A stretch of 64,000 nt of DNA. Origin: Curtobacterium pusillum. GTDB lineage: Bacteria; Actinomycetota; Actinomycetes; Actinomycetales; Microbacteriaceae. The notes under the pieces were generated by a model. That model was not told the DNA's origin and did no database searches. It saw only the letters and a list, made by a program, of their open reading frames with translations. The translations under genes were made by a program, and so were the position numbers. The stretch is from contig NZ_VEIY01000006.1 of the NCBI RefSeq assembly GCF_007680845.1, positions 1 through 64,000 on the forward strand, given 5' to 3'. How positions within the stretch are numbered: the stretch's first letter is position 1; each line of letters starts with the position of its first letter. This document shows, one piece after another, positions 8,954 through 16,740 of this stretch.

Positions 8954-8959
8954 TAGGAT
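8954..8959 (+). promoter_or_regulatory. Leaderless -10 TAGGAT before menG
   Basis: TAGGAT, seven bases, then the GTG at 8967. The ATG at 8958 overlaps the box itself and is therefore an unlikely start. Confidence 0.6.
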
Positions 8960-8966
8960 GTTGTGG

Positions 8967-9758
8967 GTGAGCAGAGCGGACCTGAACAAGCGGCCGGACG
9001 AGGTGGCGGCCATGTTCGACGACGTCGCCGCGAAGTACGACCTCACCAACGACATCCTCTCGGCGGGCAACGCTCCGCTGTGGCGTGTCGCGACGGTCCG
9101 CGCGGTCGACCCCCAGCCCGGCGAGAAGGTGCTGGACATCGCCGCCGGGACCGGCACGAGCGCCGCGGCCTTCGCGAAGAAGGGCGCCGACGTCACGGCG
9201 CTCGACCTCTCCGCGGGGATGATCGCCGTCGGCCGGGAACGCCACCCCGAGATCACCTTCGTCGAGGGCGACGCCGAGCAGCTGCCCTTCGACGACGACA
9301 CGTTCGACGCCGTCTCGATCTCGTTCGGTCTCCGCAACGTGAACGACCCGATGCAGGCCCTCGGCGAGATGCTCCGCGTCCTCAAGCCCGGCGGCCGGGT
9401 CGTCATCTGCGAGTTCTCCACCCCGCCGCTCGCCCTGCTCCGGTTCGGCTACGGCACCTACCTCAAGCGCGTGCTGCCCGGGGTCGCGCGGCTGTCGAGC
9501 AGCAACCCCGCCGCCTACCGCTACCTCGCCGAGTCGATCGAGGCCTGGCCCGACCAGCAGGTCCTCAGCCAGTGGCTCCGCGGCGTGGGGTTCTCGGTCG
9601 TCGCCTACCGGAACCTCACGGCCGGTATCGTCGCACTGCACCGTGGTCGCAAGCCCGTCGCGGGCCCGGTCCGCGAGTCCGTCGCCCGTCGCGCGAAGGC
9701 CCGGCGCGAGCACCAGCACACCGGCGAGCAGCCCAGCGTCGACCCGACGGACGCCTGA
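8967..9758 (+). CDS. menG: Demethylmenaquinone methyltransferase
   Basis: A SAM-dependent UbiE/MenG methyltransferase, performing the last step of menaquinone synthesis. The 263-aa protein begins with the family motif [21 protein letters not shown], has the SAM-binding loop LDIAAGTGT (about residues 53-61), the acidic motif ALDLS, the FGLRNVND signature and the [13 protein letters not shown] post-motif. An extra basic tail after about residue 230 ([15 protein letters not shown]) is beyond the usual family end. The prenyltransferase-substrate enzyme follows after 32 bases in the same direction, consistent with co-transcription. Confidence 0.93.
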   Translation: MSRADLNKRPDEVAAMFDDVAAKYDLTNDILSAGNAPLWRVATVRAVDPQPGEKVLDIAAGTGTSAAAFAKKGADVTALDLSAGMIAVGRERHPEITFVEGDAEQLPFDDDTFDAVSISFGLRNVNDPMQALGEMLRVLKPGGRVVICEFSTPPLALLRFGYGTYLKRVLPGVARLSSSNPAAYRYLAESIEAWPDQQVLSQWLRGVGFSVVAYRNLTAGIVALHRGRKPVAGPVRESVARRAKARREHQHTGEQPSVDPTDA

Positions 9759-9790
9759 CCGGTCCTCCATCCCCGAACACGGAGCAGCAC

Positions 9791-10870
9791 TTGAATCCGA
9801 GCGTCCCGGTCGCACGTCGTGCACCGAGTCTCCGCGCGTCGCTGGGCATCGGCGAGCGACTGTTCGCCACGCCCGCCGAACGCCGGTTCATCTCGGCCGT
9901 CGACGACGGGCTCGAGCTCGTCGAGCATGGCCTCGAAGACGCGATGCGGTCCACCGACACCCTCGCCGACACGACGAGCCGGTACCTGCTCTCCGCCGGT
10001 GGCAAGCGGATCCGCCCGACACTGACGCTCCTCATCGCGCAGCTCGGCGACGGTGTGACCGACGCCGTGGTCAAGGCCGCAGTGAGCATCGAGACCACCC
10101 ACCTGGCCTCGCTCTACCACGACGACGTCATGGACGAAGCGCCCGTCCGACGCGGGGTCCCGGCGGCGCACGTGACGTACGGCAACAACGTCGCGATCCT
10201 CACCGGTGACCTGCTGTTCGCCCGCGCCAGCCTCATCACCGCGGACCTCGGCACCGAGGGCATCCGGATGCAGGCCGAGACGTTCCAGCGCCTCTGCATG
10301 GGGCAGCTCCACGAGACCACCGGCCCCCAGCCCGAGGACGACCCGGTCGAGCACTACATCCAGGTGCTCAGCGACAAGACCGGTTCGCTCATCGCGACCG
10401 CCGCCCGCGCGGGCGTGATGTTCTCCGGCGCCGACCGCTCCTACCTCGACGCCGTCGGCACCTTCGGCGAGAAGGTCGGGGTGGCCTTCCAGCTCGTCGA
10501 CGACGTCATCGACCTCGCGCCGGCGAAGGACAAGACCGGCAAGATCGCCGGCAACGACCTCCGAGCCGGCGTCGACACGCTCCCGCTGCTGCAGCTCAAG
10601 CGCCTCGCCGCGACCGGGGCGCCCGACGCGGTCGACCTGCTCGGCCGCATCGAGCGTGACGTCAACGCAGCGCCCGACGACGTGGTCGACTCCCGGCCGT
10701 ACCAGTCCGCCGTGGCCGCCCTGCGCGAGCACGAGGCCACCGCCGCCACCCGTGCCGTCGCGGTCCGCTGGGCGACGGAAGCCGTGGACGCCCTCGCACC
10801 CCTGCCGGACGGCACGGTCAAGCGAGCCCTCATCCGGTTCGCCGAGTCCGTGGTGGAACGCAGCCGCTAG
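9791..10870 (+). CDS. Polyprenyl diphosphate synthase, trans type
   Basis: Elongates isoprenyl diphosphates to the menaquinone side chain used by MenA. The 359-aa protein has the GGKRIRP motif (about residues 69-75), first aspartate-rich motif in LYHDDVMDEA (about 109-118) and second in QLVDDVIDLAPAKDKTGK (about 235-252), all intact. The TTG start is inferred: it is preceded by GGAG at a six-base spacing, and the family's N-terminal helix follows directly. Sequence alone does not fix the chain length, so heptaprenyl, octaprenyl or longer are possible; its place after menG argues for quinone use. Confidence 0.9.
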   Translation: MNPSVPVARRAPSLRASLGIGERLFATPAERRFISAVDDGLELVEHGLEDAMRSTDTLADTTSRYLLSAGGKRIRPTLTLLIAQLGDGVTDAVVKAAVSIETTHLASLYHDDVMDEAPVRRGVPAAHVTYGNNVAILTGDLLFARASLITADLGTEGIRMQAETFQRLCMGQLHETTGPQPEDDPVEHYIQVLSDKTGSLIATAARAGVMFSGADRSYLDAVGTFGEKVGVAFQLVDDVIDLAPAKDKTGKIAGNDLRAGVDTLPLLQLKRLAATGAPDAVDLLGRIERDVNAAPDDVVDSRPYQSAVAALREHEATAATRAVAVRWATEAVDALAPLPDGTVKRALIRFAESVVERSR

Positions 10871-10921
10871 ACCACGATCGGACCCGAGCCGCTCGACCCG
10901 AACGAAACCTGGAGACGATCA

Positions 10922-12322
10922 GTGCCCACCCTCCGAGTCGCCATCGTCGGCGCCGGCCCCGCCGGCATCTACGCCGCGGACATCCTGCTGCGCGAGGCCC
11001 ACGGCCACGACGTGTCGATCGACCTGTTCGAGCAGCTCCCCGCCCCCTACGGCCTGGTCCGGTACGGCGTGGCCCCGGACCACCCCCGCATCAAGGGCAT
11101 CATCAACGCCCTCCGCGACGTCCTCGACCGCGGCGTCGTCCGCCTGTTCGGCAACGTCCGCTTCGGCGAGGACATCACCCTCGACGACCTCAAGCAGCAC
11201 TACCACGCCGTGGTGTTCTCGACCGGGGCGATCAAGGACGCCGACCTCGACGTCCCGGGCGTCGAGCTCGAGGGGTCGTACGGCGCCGCCGAGTTCGTCA
11301 GCTGGTTCGACGGCCACCCGGACGTGCCGCGCACCTGGCCGCTCGACGCCTCGAGCGTGGCGGTGATCGGCAACGGGAACGTCGCCCTCGACGTGTCCCG
11401 GATCCTCGCGAAGCACGCCGACGACCTCCTGCCGACCGAGATCCCCGCGAACGTGTACGAGGGGCTCAAGGCCTCGCCGGTCACCGACGTGCACGTGTTC
11501 GGCCGCCGCGGCCCCGCGCAGGTGAAGTTCACGCCGCTCGAGCTCCGCGAACTCGGCGAGCTCCGGGACGTCGACATGATCGTCGCCGACGAGGACTTCG
11601 ACCACGACGAGGCCTCGAAGACCGCCATCGCCACGAACAAGCAGGTCATGGTGATGAACCGCGTGCTCGAACAGTGGCGCACGCGCGAGACGGGTCAGGC
11701 GAGCCGTCGACTGCACCTGCACTTCTACGCGAAGCCCCTCGAGTTCGTCGGCGACGACCACGGCCGGGTCGCCGCGATCCGGTACGAGCGCACCCGCCCG
11801 AACGGCCAGGGCGGTGTCGAGGGCACGGGCGAGATCCGCGAGATCCCGGTCCAGGCCGTCTACCGCGCCGTCGGCTACTTCGGCTCGCCGCTGCCGGGCG
11901 TCCCGTTCGACGAGCGCCACGGCGTCATCCCGAACCACGAGGGCCAGGTCCTCGACGACGACAACCAGCAGATCCCCGGCGTCTACGCAACCGGGTGGAT
12001 CAAGCGCGGTCCGATCGGCCTCATCGGGCACACGAAGTCCGACGCGATGGAGACCGTGCAGCACATCGTGAACGACCAGGCCAGCTGGTGGACCCCGGCG
12101 GACCCGTCCGAGGGGGCGATCCCGGCCCTCCTCGCCGAGCGCGGCGTGCAGTACACGGACCTCGACGGCTGGCACAACCTCGACGCGCACGAGCTCGCCC
12201 TCGGCGCGGCCGAGGGGCGCGAGCGGATCAAGGTCGTGCCGCGCGACGAGATGGTCGACGTGTCCCTCGGGAACGCCGCACCCCGGGCCGGGGCCGACGC
12301 CGCCTCCTCCCGCACGAGCTGA
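10922..12322 (+). CDS. NADPH-ferredoxin reductase, FprA type
   Basis: A flavoprotein moving electrons between NADPH and ferredoxin in the cytoplasm. The 466-aa protein opens with the FAD motif VAIVGAGPAGIYAAD, then YGVAPDHPRIKGI typical of the adrenodoxin-reductase/FprA family, and an NADP-binding loop VIGNGNVALDVSRIL (about residues 142-156). The late ATGWIKRGPIGLIGH segment binds flavin. A Pro/Ala/Ser-rich tail ends the protein. It follows the polyprenyl synthase by 51 bases with GGAGACGATCA before GTG. Family length is about 450 aa, so it looks complete. Confidence 0.9.
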   Translation: MPTLRVAIVGAGPAGIYAADILLREAHGHDVSIDLFEQLPAPYGLVRYGVAPDHPRIKGIINALRDVLDRGVVRLFGNVRFGEDITLDDLKQHYHAVVFSTGAIKDADLDVPGVELEGSYGAAEFVSWFDGHPDVPRTWPLDASSVAVIGNGNVALDVSRILAKHADDLLPTEIPANVYEGLKASPVTDVHVFGRRGPAQVKFTPLELRELGELRDVDMIVADEDFDHDEASKTAIATNKQVMVMNRVLEQWRTRETGQASRRLHLHFYAKPLEFVGDDHGRVAAIRYERTRPNGQGGVEGTGEIREIPVQAVYRAVGYFGSPLPGVPFDERHGVIPNHEGQVLDDDNQQIPGVYATGWIKRGPIGLIGHTKSDAMETVQHIVNDQASWWTPADPSEGAIPALLAERGVQYTDLDGWHNLDAHELALGAAEGRERIKVVPRDEMVDVSLGNAAPRAGADAASSRTS

Positions 12323-12339
12323 CCGTCCGGGCGCACCGC

Positions 12340-13458
12340 ATGTCGACAGCACGCCCCGCACCGCCCACCGCGGTGCGGGGCGCGGCCGTTCCCGGGGGAC
12401 GACTCGAGGGTGTCGACGTCGCCCGGGCACTCGCCCTCCTCGGCATGATGGCGGCCCACGTCGGCGGGATCGCCGACCAGGTCGAATGGTCGGACCCGGG
12501 CACCTGGGCCGCGGTCGCGAACGGCCGCCCGTCGTCGCTGTTCGCGGTCCTCGCCGGGGTGTCGATCGGGCTGACCAGCGGACGGAGCACGCCGCCGGGA
12601 CCACCGGAGATCGGGCGCATCCGCGGGCGGCTCGCCGTGCGGGCCGCCGTGGTGATCGCCCTCGGCCTGCTCCTCATGGCGCTGCAGACGCCGGTGTACG
12701 TGATCCTCCCGACGTACGGCGCGCTGTTCCTCCTCGTCATCCCGGTGCTGCGGGTGCGCGCCCGGTGGCTCCTCGTGCTGGCCGGGGGCTGCGCGGTGGT
12801 CTCGCCCGTCGCCGCGCTCGCGGTCGTCCCGCTGTACGGTGACGCCGGGCTGTGGGAGGCCCAGCTCGGTCTCGTCTACCCCGTGGTCACGTTCCTGGCG
12901 TACGTCCTCGTCGGGCTCGCGGTCGCCAGGGGCGGTCTGGGCGCACGCCGTGTCCAGGTCGGGCTCCTCGCGGTCGGTGCCGTGGTCGCCGCCGCGGCCT
13001 ACGCCGTCGGGAACACGCTGGCACCGGTACCGGTCGACGCCGCGAAGGCGTTCCCCGGGCTGCCGTTCGCGGGGGAGGGGAGCACACCGTCCGAAGCCGT
13101 CGCGCAGCTGTTCCTGTCGCCACGGGACCACTCGTCGTCGATCGTCGACGTCGTCGGCACCGCGGGGGTCGCGGTCGCCGTCATCGCGCTCTGCACCCTG
13201 GTGTTCGACGGTCGTGGTCGCACGCTCCGTCGCGTCGCGTTCCCCCTGGCCGCGACCGGGTCCATGCCGCTGTCGGTGTACGCGGGGCACATCGTCGTGC
13301 TCGCGTTGCTGCCCGGGTTCCCCGACTCCGGGGTGGCGTGGTGGTGCTTCGCGGTCGGCTCGGTCCTGTCCGCGATGACGTGGCGCACGTTCCTCGGGCG
13401 CGGGCCACTGGAACGGCTGACCGCCCGGCTCACCCGGCTGGTGCCGGACGTGCGCTGA
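12340..13458 (+). CDS. DUF418/HGSNAT-like membrane acyltransferase homologue
   Basis: A 372-aa polytopic protein with about ten hydrophobic segments. The N-terminal GRLEGVDVARALALLGMMAAHVGG resembles the heparan-glucosaminide N-acetyltransferase-like (DUF1624) opening, and the late GSMPLSVYAGHIVVLALL matches the DUF418 family's conserved helix. Such proteins are assigned to acyl transfer across the membrane, but the substrate is unknown. It follows the reductase gene by 17 bases. It is convergent with cls, with two family palindromes in between. Confidence is high for the fold and low for the reaction. Confidence 0.7.
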   Translation: MSTARPAPPTAVRGAAVPGGRLEGVDVARALALLGMMAAHVGGIADQVEWSDPGTWAAVANGRPSSLFAVLAGVSIGLTSGRSTPPGPPEIGRIRGRLAVRAAVVIALGLLLMALQTPVYVILPTYGALFLLVIPVLRVRARWLLVLAGGCAVVSPVAALAVVPLYGDAGLWEAQLGLVYPVVTFLAYVLVGLAVARGGLGARRVQVGLLAVGAVVAAAAYAVGNTLAPVPVDAAKAFPGLPFAGEGSTPSEAVAQLFLSPRDHSSSIVDVVGTAGVAVAVIALCTLVFDGRGRTLRRVAFPLAATGSMPLSVYAGHIVVLALLPGFPDSGVAWWCFAVGSVLSAMTWRTFLGRGPLERLTARLTRLVPDVR

Positions 13459-13459
13459 C

Positions 13460-13531
13460 GAGGCGCCCCGCGCCTCCTGACCGATCGCAGATCGTGACGC
13501 GCGGGACGGGGACGACCCGCGCCTCCCGTCC
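13460..13531. terminator. Two palindrome-family hairpins between convergent genes
   Basis: Hairpin 1: GAGGCGC-CCC-GCGCCTC (13460-13476). Hairpin 2: GCGCGGG (13499-13505) with CCCGCGC (13516-13522), whose right side is the standard half-site CCGCGCCTCCCGTCC (13517-13531). They probably act as a bidirectional terminator. Confidence 0.6.
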
Positions 13532-13539
13532 GCCCGCCG

Positions 13540-15000
13540 CTACTGCAGCGCCGCCGTGAGCCGCGCGGCGTTGTCGAGCACCTGGGACCGACGCGGCCGG
13601 TCCAGCCACGCGTCCAACGTGAGTTCGAAGCTGTGCTCCTTGTACGCCGCCTGCACCCCGCGCAGGGCGTCGACGAAGCGGTGGCCGCGCACCATCACGG
13701 ACACCTCGAGGTTGAGGCTGAACGAGCGCATGTCCATGTTGCTCGACCCGATCACCGACACCTCGTCGTCGATCGTGAAGTGCTTCGCGTGCAGGATCGT
13801 CGGCGCGCGGTACAGCCAGATCTTCACGCCGGCCCGGAGGAGCCCCTCGTAGTAGGACCGCTGCGCGTGCCACGTCATCGCGTGGTCGCCCATCTCACCG
13901 ACGAAGAGCTCGACCTCGACCCCGCGCTGGGCCGTCGTGGTGATCGCGTAGAGCATCGAGTCGTCGGGGACGAAGTACGGCGAGGTGATCGACACCTTCT
14001 GCTGCGCCGAGTACAGCAGGGCGTTGAAGAGGCGCAGGTTGTTCTCGCCGTCGAAGCCCGGCCCGGACGGCACCACCTGGCAGTCCAGCGCGTCCCCGCG
14101 GTCGGCTCGCTGCACGGGGTCGCTCTCGCGGAGGAGGAGCTCGTCGGTCTCGCTGTACCAGTCGGTCACGAACAGCGCGTTGAGGCCGGCCACCACCGGC
14201 CCCTCGAACCGGGCGAACAGGTCCTTATAGACCATGCCCTTCTCGATGTGCGCCTTGAGGTCGTAGGACTTGTCGATGAGGTTCTGGGAGCCGGTGAACG
14301 CGACCGAGCCGTCGACGACCATGATCTTCCGGTGGTTGCGGAGGTCGGGCCGCTGGAACTTCCCCTGGAACGGCAGCAGCGGGAGCATGAGGTGCCACTC
14401 GATGCCGGCGCGGTCCATGAAGGCGAGCGTGTCCTTGTAGCCGGGGTAGCCGCGGCTGGCCCAGTGGTCGAGGAGGAACCGCACGGTGACCCCGCGGGCC
14501 TGGGCCCGGGCGAGCGCCTCGAAGAACGGGCGCGTGGTGTCGTCGATCGTGGCGATGTAGAACTCGACGTGGATGAACCGTCGCGACTGGTCGATCGCGC
14601 GGGTCATCTCGGCGATCGACTCGTCGTAGTCGGGGTAGAGCTCGGCGGAGTTGCCGCCGACCAGGGGCATCGCACCGAGCTCGCGGTTCAGCGTCGTGAT
14701 GCTCTCGAGCCACAGCGGCCACGGGTGGTCGCGGCGGACCCGCTCGATGCCCTCGGTCTGCTCGAGGATGTACGCGTTGATCTCGGTCTGCTTCTCACGC
14801 CGGGCCCGGGGGAGCTTGGTGGACCCGATGACGAGGAAGACGATGAACCCGATGTACGGGATGAGGAAGATCGCGAGCAGCCAGGCGGTCGCGGTCTGCG
14901 GCTTCCGGTTGATCGGGACGTAGATGATCGAGAAGACGCGGATCGCCAGGTCCAGCAGGACCAGGAAGACCGTGATCGCGACGTTGAGCCAGTGCTCCAC
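13540..15000 (-). CDS. cls: Cardiolipin synthase
   Basis: A membrane phospholipase D-family enzyme that makes cardiolipin from phosphatidylglycerol. The 486-aa protein has two N-terminal helices (about residues 4-50, PLDc_N type) and two HKD motifs: NHRKIMVVDGSVAFTGSQN near 230 and LHAKHFTIDDEVSVIGSSN near 410. The GTG at 15000 is preferred because it puts the first helix at the N-terminus; the longer reading adds about 20 Ser/Cys-rich residues overlapping yajQ. It lies 16 bases downstream of yajQ on the same strand. Confidence 0.92.
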   Translation of the reverse strand: MEHWLNVAITVFLVLLDLAIRVFSIIYVPINRKPQTATAWLLAIFLIPYIGFIVFLVIGSTKLPRARREKQTEINAYILEQTEGIERVRRDHPWPLWLESITTLNRELGAMPLVGGNSAELYPDYDESIAEMTRAIDQSRRFIHVEFYIATIDDTTRPFFEALARAQARGVTVRFLLDHWASRGYPGYKDTLAFMDRAGIEWHLMLPLLPFQGKFQRPDLRNHRKIMVVDGSVAFTGSQNLIDKSYDLKAHIEKGMVYKDLFARFEGPVVAGLNALFVTDWYSETDELLLRESDPVQRADRGDALDCQVVPSGPGFDGENNLRLFNALLYSAQQKVSITSPYFVPDDSMLYAITTTAQRGVEVELFVGEMGDHAMTWHAQRSYYEGLLRAGVKIWLYRAPTILHAKHFTIDDEVSVIGSSNMDMRSFSLNLEVSVMVRGHRFVDALRGVQAAYKEHSFELTLDAWLDRPRRSQVLDNAARLTAALQ

Positions 15001-15016
15001 AGCGGCGGGCGGCGCG

Positions 15017-15505
15017 TCAGCGGAAGTTGATGAACTGCAGTGGCACGTCGAACTCTTCACCCTTGAGGAGCTGGATCGTGTTCTGCAGGTCGTCCCGGCT
15101 CTTCGAGGAGACGCGGAGCTCGTCGCCCTGGATCTGGTTCTTCACGGACTTCGGGGCGTTGGCCCGGAGGAACGCGCCGATCTTCTTCGCGACGTCCTGC
15201 TCGATGCCGTTCTTGAACTTCACCTCGATGCGGTACTCCTTGCCCGAGGGGTAGGGGTCGCCCGCGTCGAGGCTCTTCAGGCTGATGTTGCGCTTGATCG
15301 CCTTGCTCTGCAGGACGTCGAGGACGGCCTTCGCGCGCTCTTCGGAGTTCGCCTTGATGAGGACGTCCTCGCCGCTGAACGCGATCGAGGCGTCGGCGCC
15401 CTTGAAGTCGTACCGCTGTTCGATCTCCTTGGCGGCCTGGTTGAGGGCGTTCTCCGCCTCCATCTTGTCGACCTTGCTGACCACGTCGAAGGAGCTGTCT
15501 GCCAT
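15017..15505 (-). CDS. yajQ: YajQ family nucleotide-binding protein
   Basis: A 162-aa protein matching YajQ over its full length: ADSSFDVVSKVDKMEAENAL at the N-terminus, RYDFKGADASIAF, and the C-terminal DELRVSSKSRDDLQNTIQLL repeat-fold segment. Homologues bind cyclic di-GMP or tRNA and nucleotides; which applies here cannot be read from sequence. The ATG follows GGCAGAC with no strong ribosome site, and a half-palindrome (15524-15538) lies within 20 bases of the start. cls follows it. Confidence 0.92.
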   Translation of the reverse strand: MADSSFDVVSKVDKMEAENALNQAAKEIEQRYDFKGADASIAFSGEDVLIKANSEERAKAVLDVLQSKAIKRNISLKSLDAGDPYPSGKEYRIEVKFKNGIEQDVAKKIGAFLRANAPKSVKNQIQGDELRVSSKSRDDLQNTIQLLKGEEFDVPLQFINFR

Positions 15506-15523
15506 GGAGGACAGCCTAACGGC

Positions 15524-15538
15524 GGACGGGAGGCGCGG
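15524..15538. repeat. Half-site of the palindrome family upstream of yajQ
   Basis: GGACGGGAGGCGCGG with no matching right arm nearby. It sits in the divergent region between yajQ and tRNA-Tyr, 19 bases from the yajQ start. Confidence 0.7.
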
Positions 15539-15590
15539 TTCGGCCCCCGTGGGCGGGTCACCGTGGTCACGTCCACGGTCCGGGATCCGC

Positions 15591-15596
15591 TATGCT
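15591..15596 (+). promoter_or_regulatory. Candidate -10 TATGCT for tRNA-Tyr
   Basis: TATGCT lies 48 bases before the mature tRNA, a usual distance for tRNA precursors. No clear -35 box is seen. Confidence 0.4.
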
Positions 15597-15643
15597 TTCT
15601 TGCGCGCCTTCGGTTGGTGATCACACGGGCCGGGTGCGCGCAT

Positions 15644-15725
15644 GGCAAGTTACCCAAGCGGCCAAAGGGATCTGACTGTAAATCAGCCGGCGTAGCCTTC
15701 GGGGGTTCGAATCCCTCACTTGCCA
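15644..15725 (+). tRNA. tRNA-Tyr (GTA)
   Basis: Acceptor stem GGCAAGT (15644-15650) pairs with ACTTGCC (15718-15724). The anticodon GTA is at 15678-15680, a class II variable arm is present, and the T arm reads GGGTTCGAATCCC. The CCA end appears to be encoded (15726-15728). Confidence 0.95.
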
Positions 15726-15732
15726 CCATCGA

Positions 15733-15765
15733 GAACGGCCCCGTCCACTGCGGACGGGGCCGTTC
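15733..15765 (+). terminator. Terminator after tRNA-Tyr
   Basis: GAACGGCCCCGTCC and GGACGGGGCCGTTC form a perfect 14-bp stem with the five-base loop ACTGC, followed by CGTTT. Confidence 0.8.
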
Positions 15766-15786
15766 CGTTTCCGCGAGGATGGTGCG

Positions 15787-16638
15787 GTGAGCTCCGACAT
15801 CGTCCCGGCCCCCTCCGCCGGGTCCGCCCCGTCCGCCTCGTGGTTCGCCGACCTCGCCGAGTCCATCGCGCGCGAGGCCGCCGCGCTGGCCGCCCGCCGT
15901 CGCGCCGAGGGCGTCGAGGTCGCCGACCGGAAGTCGAGCATCGTCGACGTCGTCACCGCCGCCGACCGCGAGGTCGAGGCGCTCATCCGTGCCCGGATCG
16001 CCGAGGCCCGCCCGGACGACGCCTTCTTCGGTGAGGAGTCCGGCACGGGGGCCGGGACGACCGGGATCACGTGGGTGGTCGACCCGATCGACGGGACGGT
16101 CAACTACCTGTACGGGAGCCCCGACTACGGCGTGAGCATCGGTGTCGTCCGGGGTCCGGCCGACCCGAGCGCCTGGGAACCGGTCGCCGGCGTCGTCATC
16201 GCGCCGGCGACCGGGGTCGTGTTCCGGGCGGCCGCGGGCGAGGGAGCCACGCGTGACGGTGCACCGTTGCGCGTCGGATCGCCGGCGTCGCTCGCCGAGA
16301 CGCTCGTCGCCACCGGGTTCGGGTACACCGCGGACCGCCGACGCGAGCAGGTCGCGGTGCTCGCCGGGCTCATCGGCGAGGTGCGGGACATCCGCCGCGG
16401 GGGAGCGGCCTCACTCGACTGCTGCGCGGTCGGTGCCGGGACGGTCGACGCCTACTACGAGCGCGGGATCAACCCGTGGGACATGGCCGCCGGATCGATC
16501 GTCGCGCAGGAGGCCGGCGCCGAGATCCGCATCTGGGAGGCCGGCGGCACGCGCTCCTTCCTGTTCGCGAGTCCCGCGGTCGTCGACGAGCTGGCCGGGC
16601 TGCTCGGACGCCTGGAAGGGGCTGTGCTCGGGGGCTGA
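15787..16638 (+). CDS. Inositol monophosphatase family protein
   Basis: A Mg-dependent, Li-sensitive-type phosphatase fold that hydrolyses inositol-1-phosphate or related sugar phosphates. The 283-aa protein has the metal-site Glu in FFGEESG (about residue 80), the signature WVVDPIDGTVNYLYGSPDYG (about 96-115) and the second signature INPWDMAAGSIVAQEAGA (about 229-246). All metal ligands (E, D, D, D) are visible. Specificity (inositol, histidinol or fructose-1,6-bisphosphate) cannot be settled by reading. The GTG start lies 21 bases after the tRNA-Tyr terminator, with GAGG 9 bases before it. Confidence 0.88.
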   Translation: MSSDIVPAPSAGSAPSASWFADLAESIAREAAALAARRRAEGVEVADRKSSIVDVVTAADREVEALIRARIAEARPDDAFFGEESGTGAGTTGITWVVDPIDGTVNYLYGSPDYGVSIGVVRGPADPSAWEPVAGVVIAPATGVVFRAAAGEGATRDGAPLRVGSPASLAETLVATGFGYTADRRREQVAVLAGLIGEVRDIRRGGAASLDCCAVGAGTVDAYYERGINPWDMAAGSIVAQEAGAEIRIWEAGGTRSFLFASPAVVDELAGLLGRLEGAVLGG

Positions 16639-16665
16639 CGACTGGCGACACGGAGACCGTCCTGC

Positions 16666-16671
16666 TAGCGT
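16666..16671 (+). promoter_or_regulatory. Candidate -10 TAGCGT for the M23 peptidase gene
   Basis: TAGCGT with no start codon at leaderless distance, giving a leader of about 60 nt. That leader contains the hairpin GCTCGTT-ACC-AACGAGC (16690-16706) and the spaced repeat CGTTAT/CGTTAC. Confidence 0.4.
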
Positions 16672-16681
16672 GCTCTGGTCC

Positions 16682-16698
16682 CGTTATCTGCTCGTTAC
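16682..16698 (+). promoter_or_regulatory. Direct repeat CGTTAT-N5-CGTTAC before the M23 gene
   Basis: Two six-base units start 11 bases apart, one helical turn. This resembles direct-repeat sites of OmpR-type regulators such as MtrA, which controls cell-wall peptidases in actinobacteria. It lies downstream of the proposed -10, so repression would be expected. Tentative. Confidence 0.3.
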
Positions 16699-16740
16699 CA
16701 ACGAGCGCTCCACGCCCCGATCAGGATCACCACCGCAGAC

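Noticed and set aside
16672..16740. Cyclic-di-AMP (ydaO) riboswitch before the M23 gene
   Set aside because: The leader is only about 60 nt, too short for that riboswitch, and its conserved core was not recognised.
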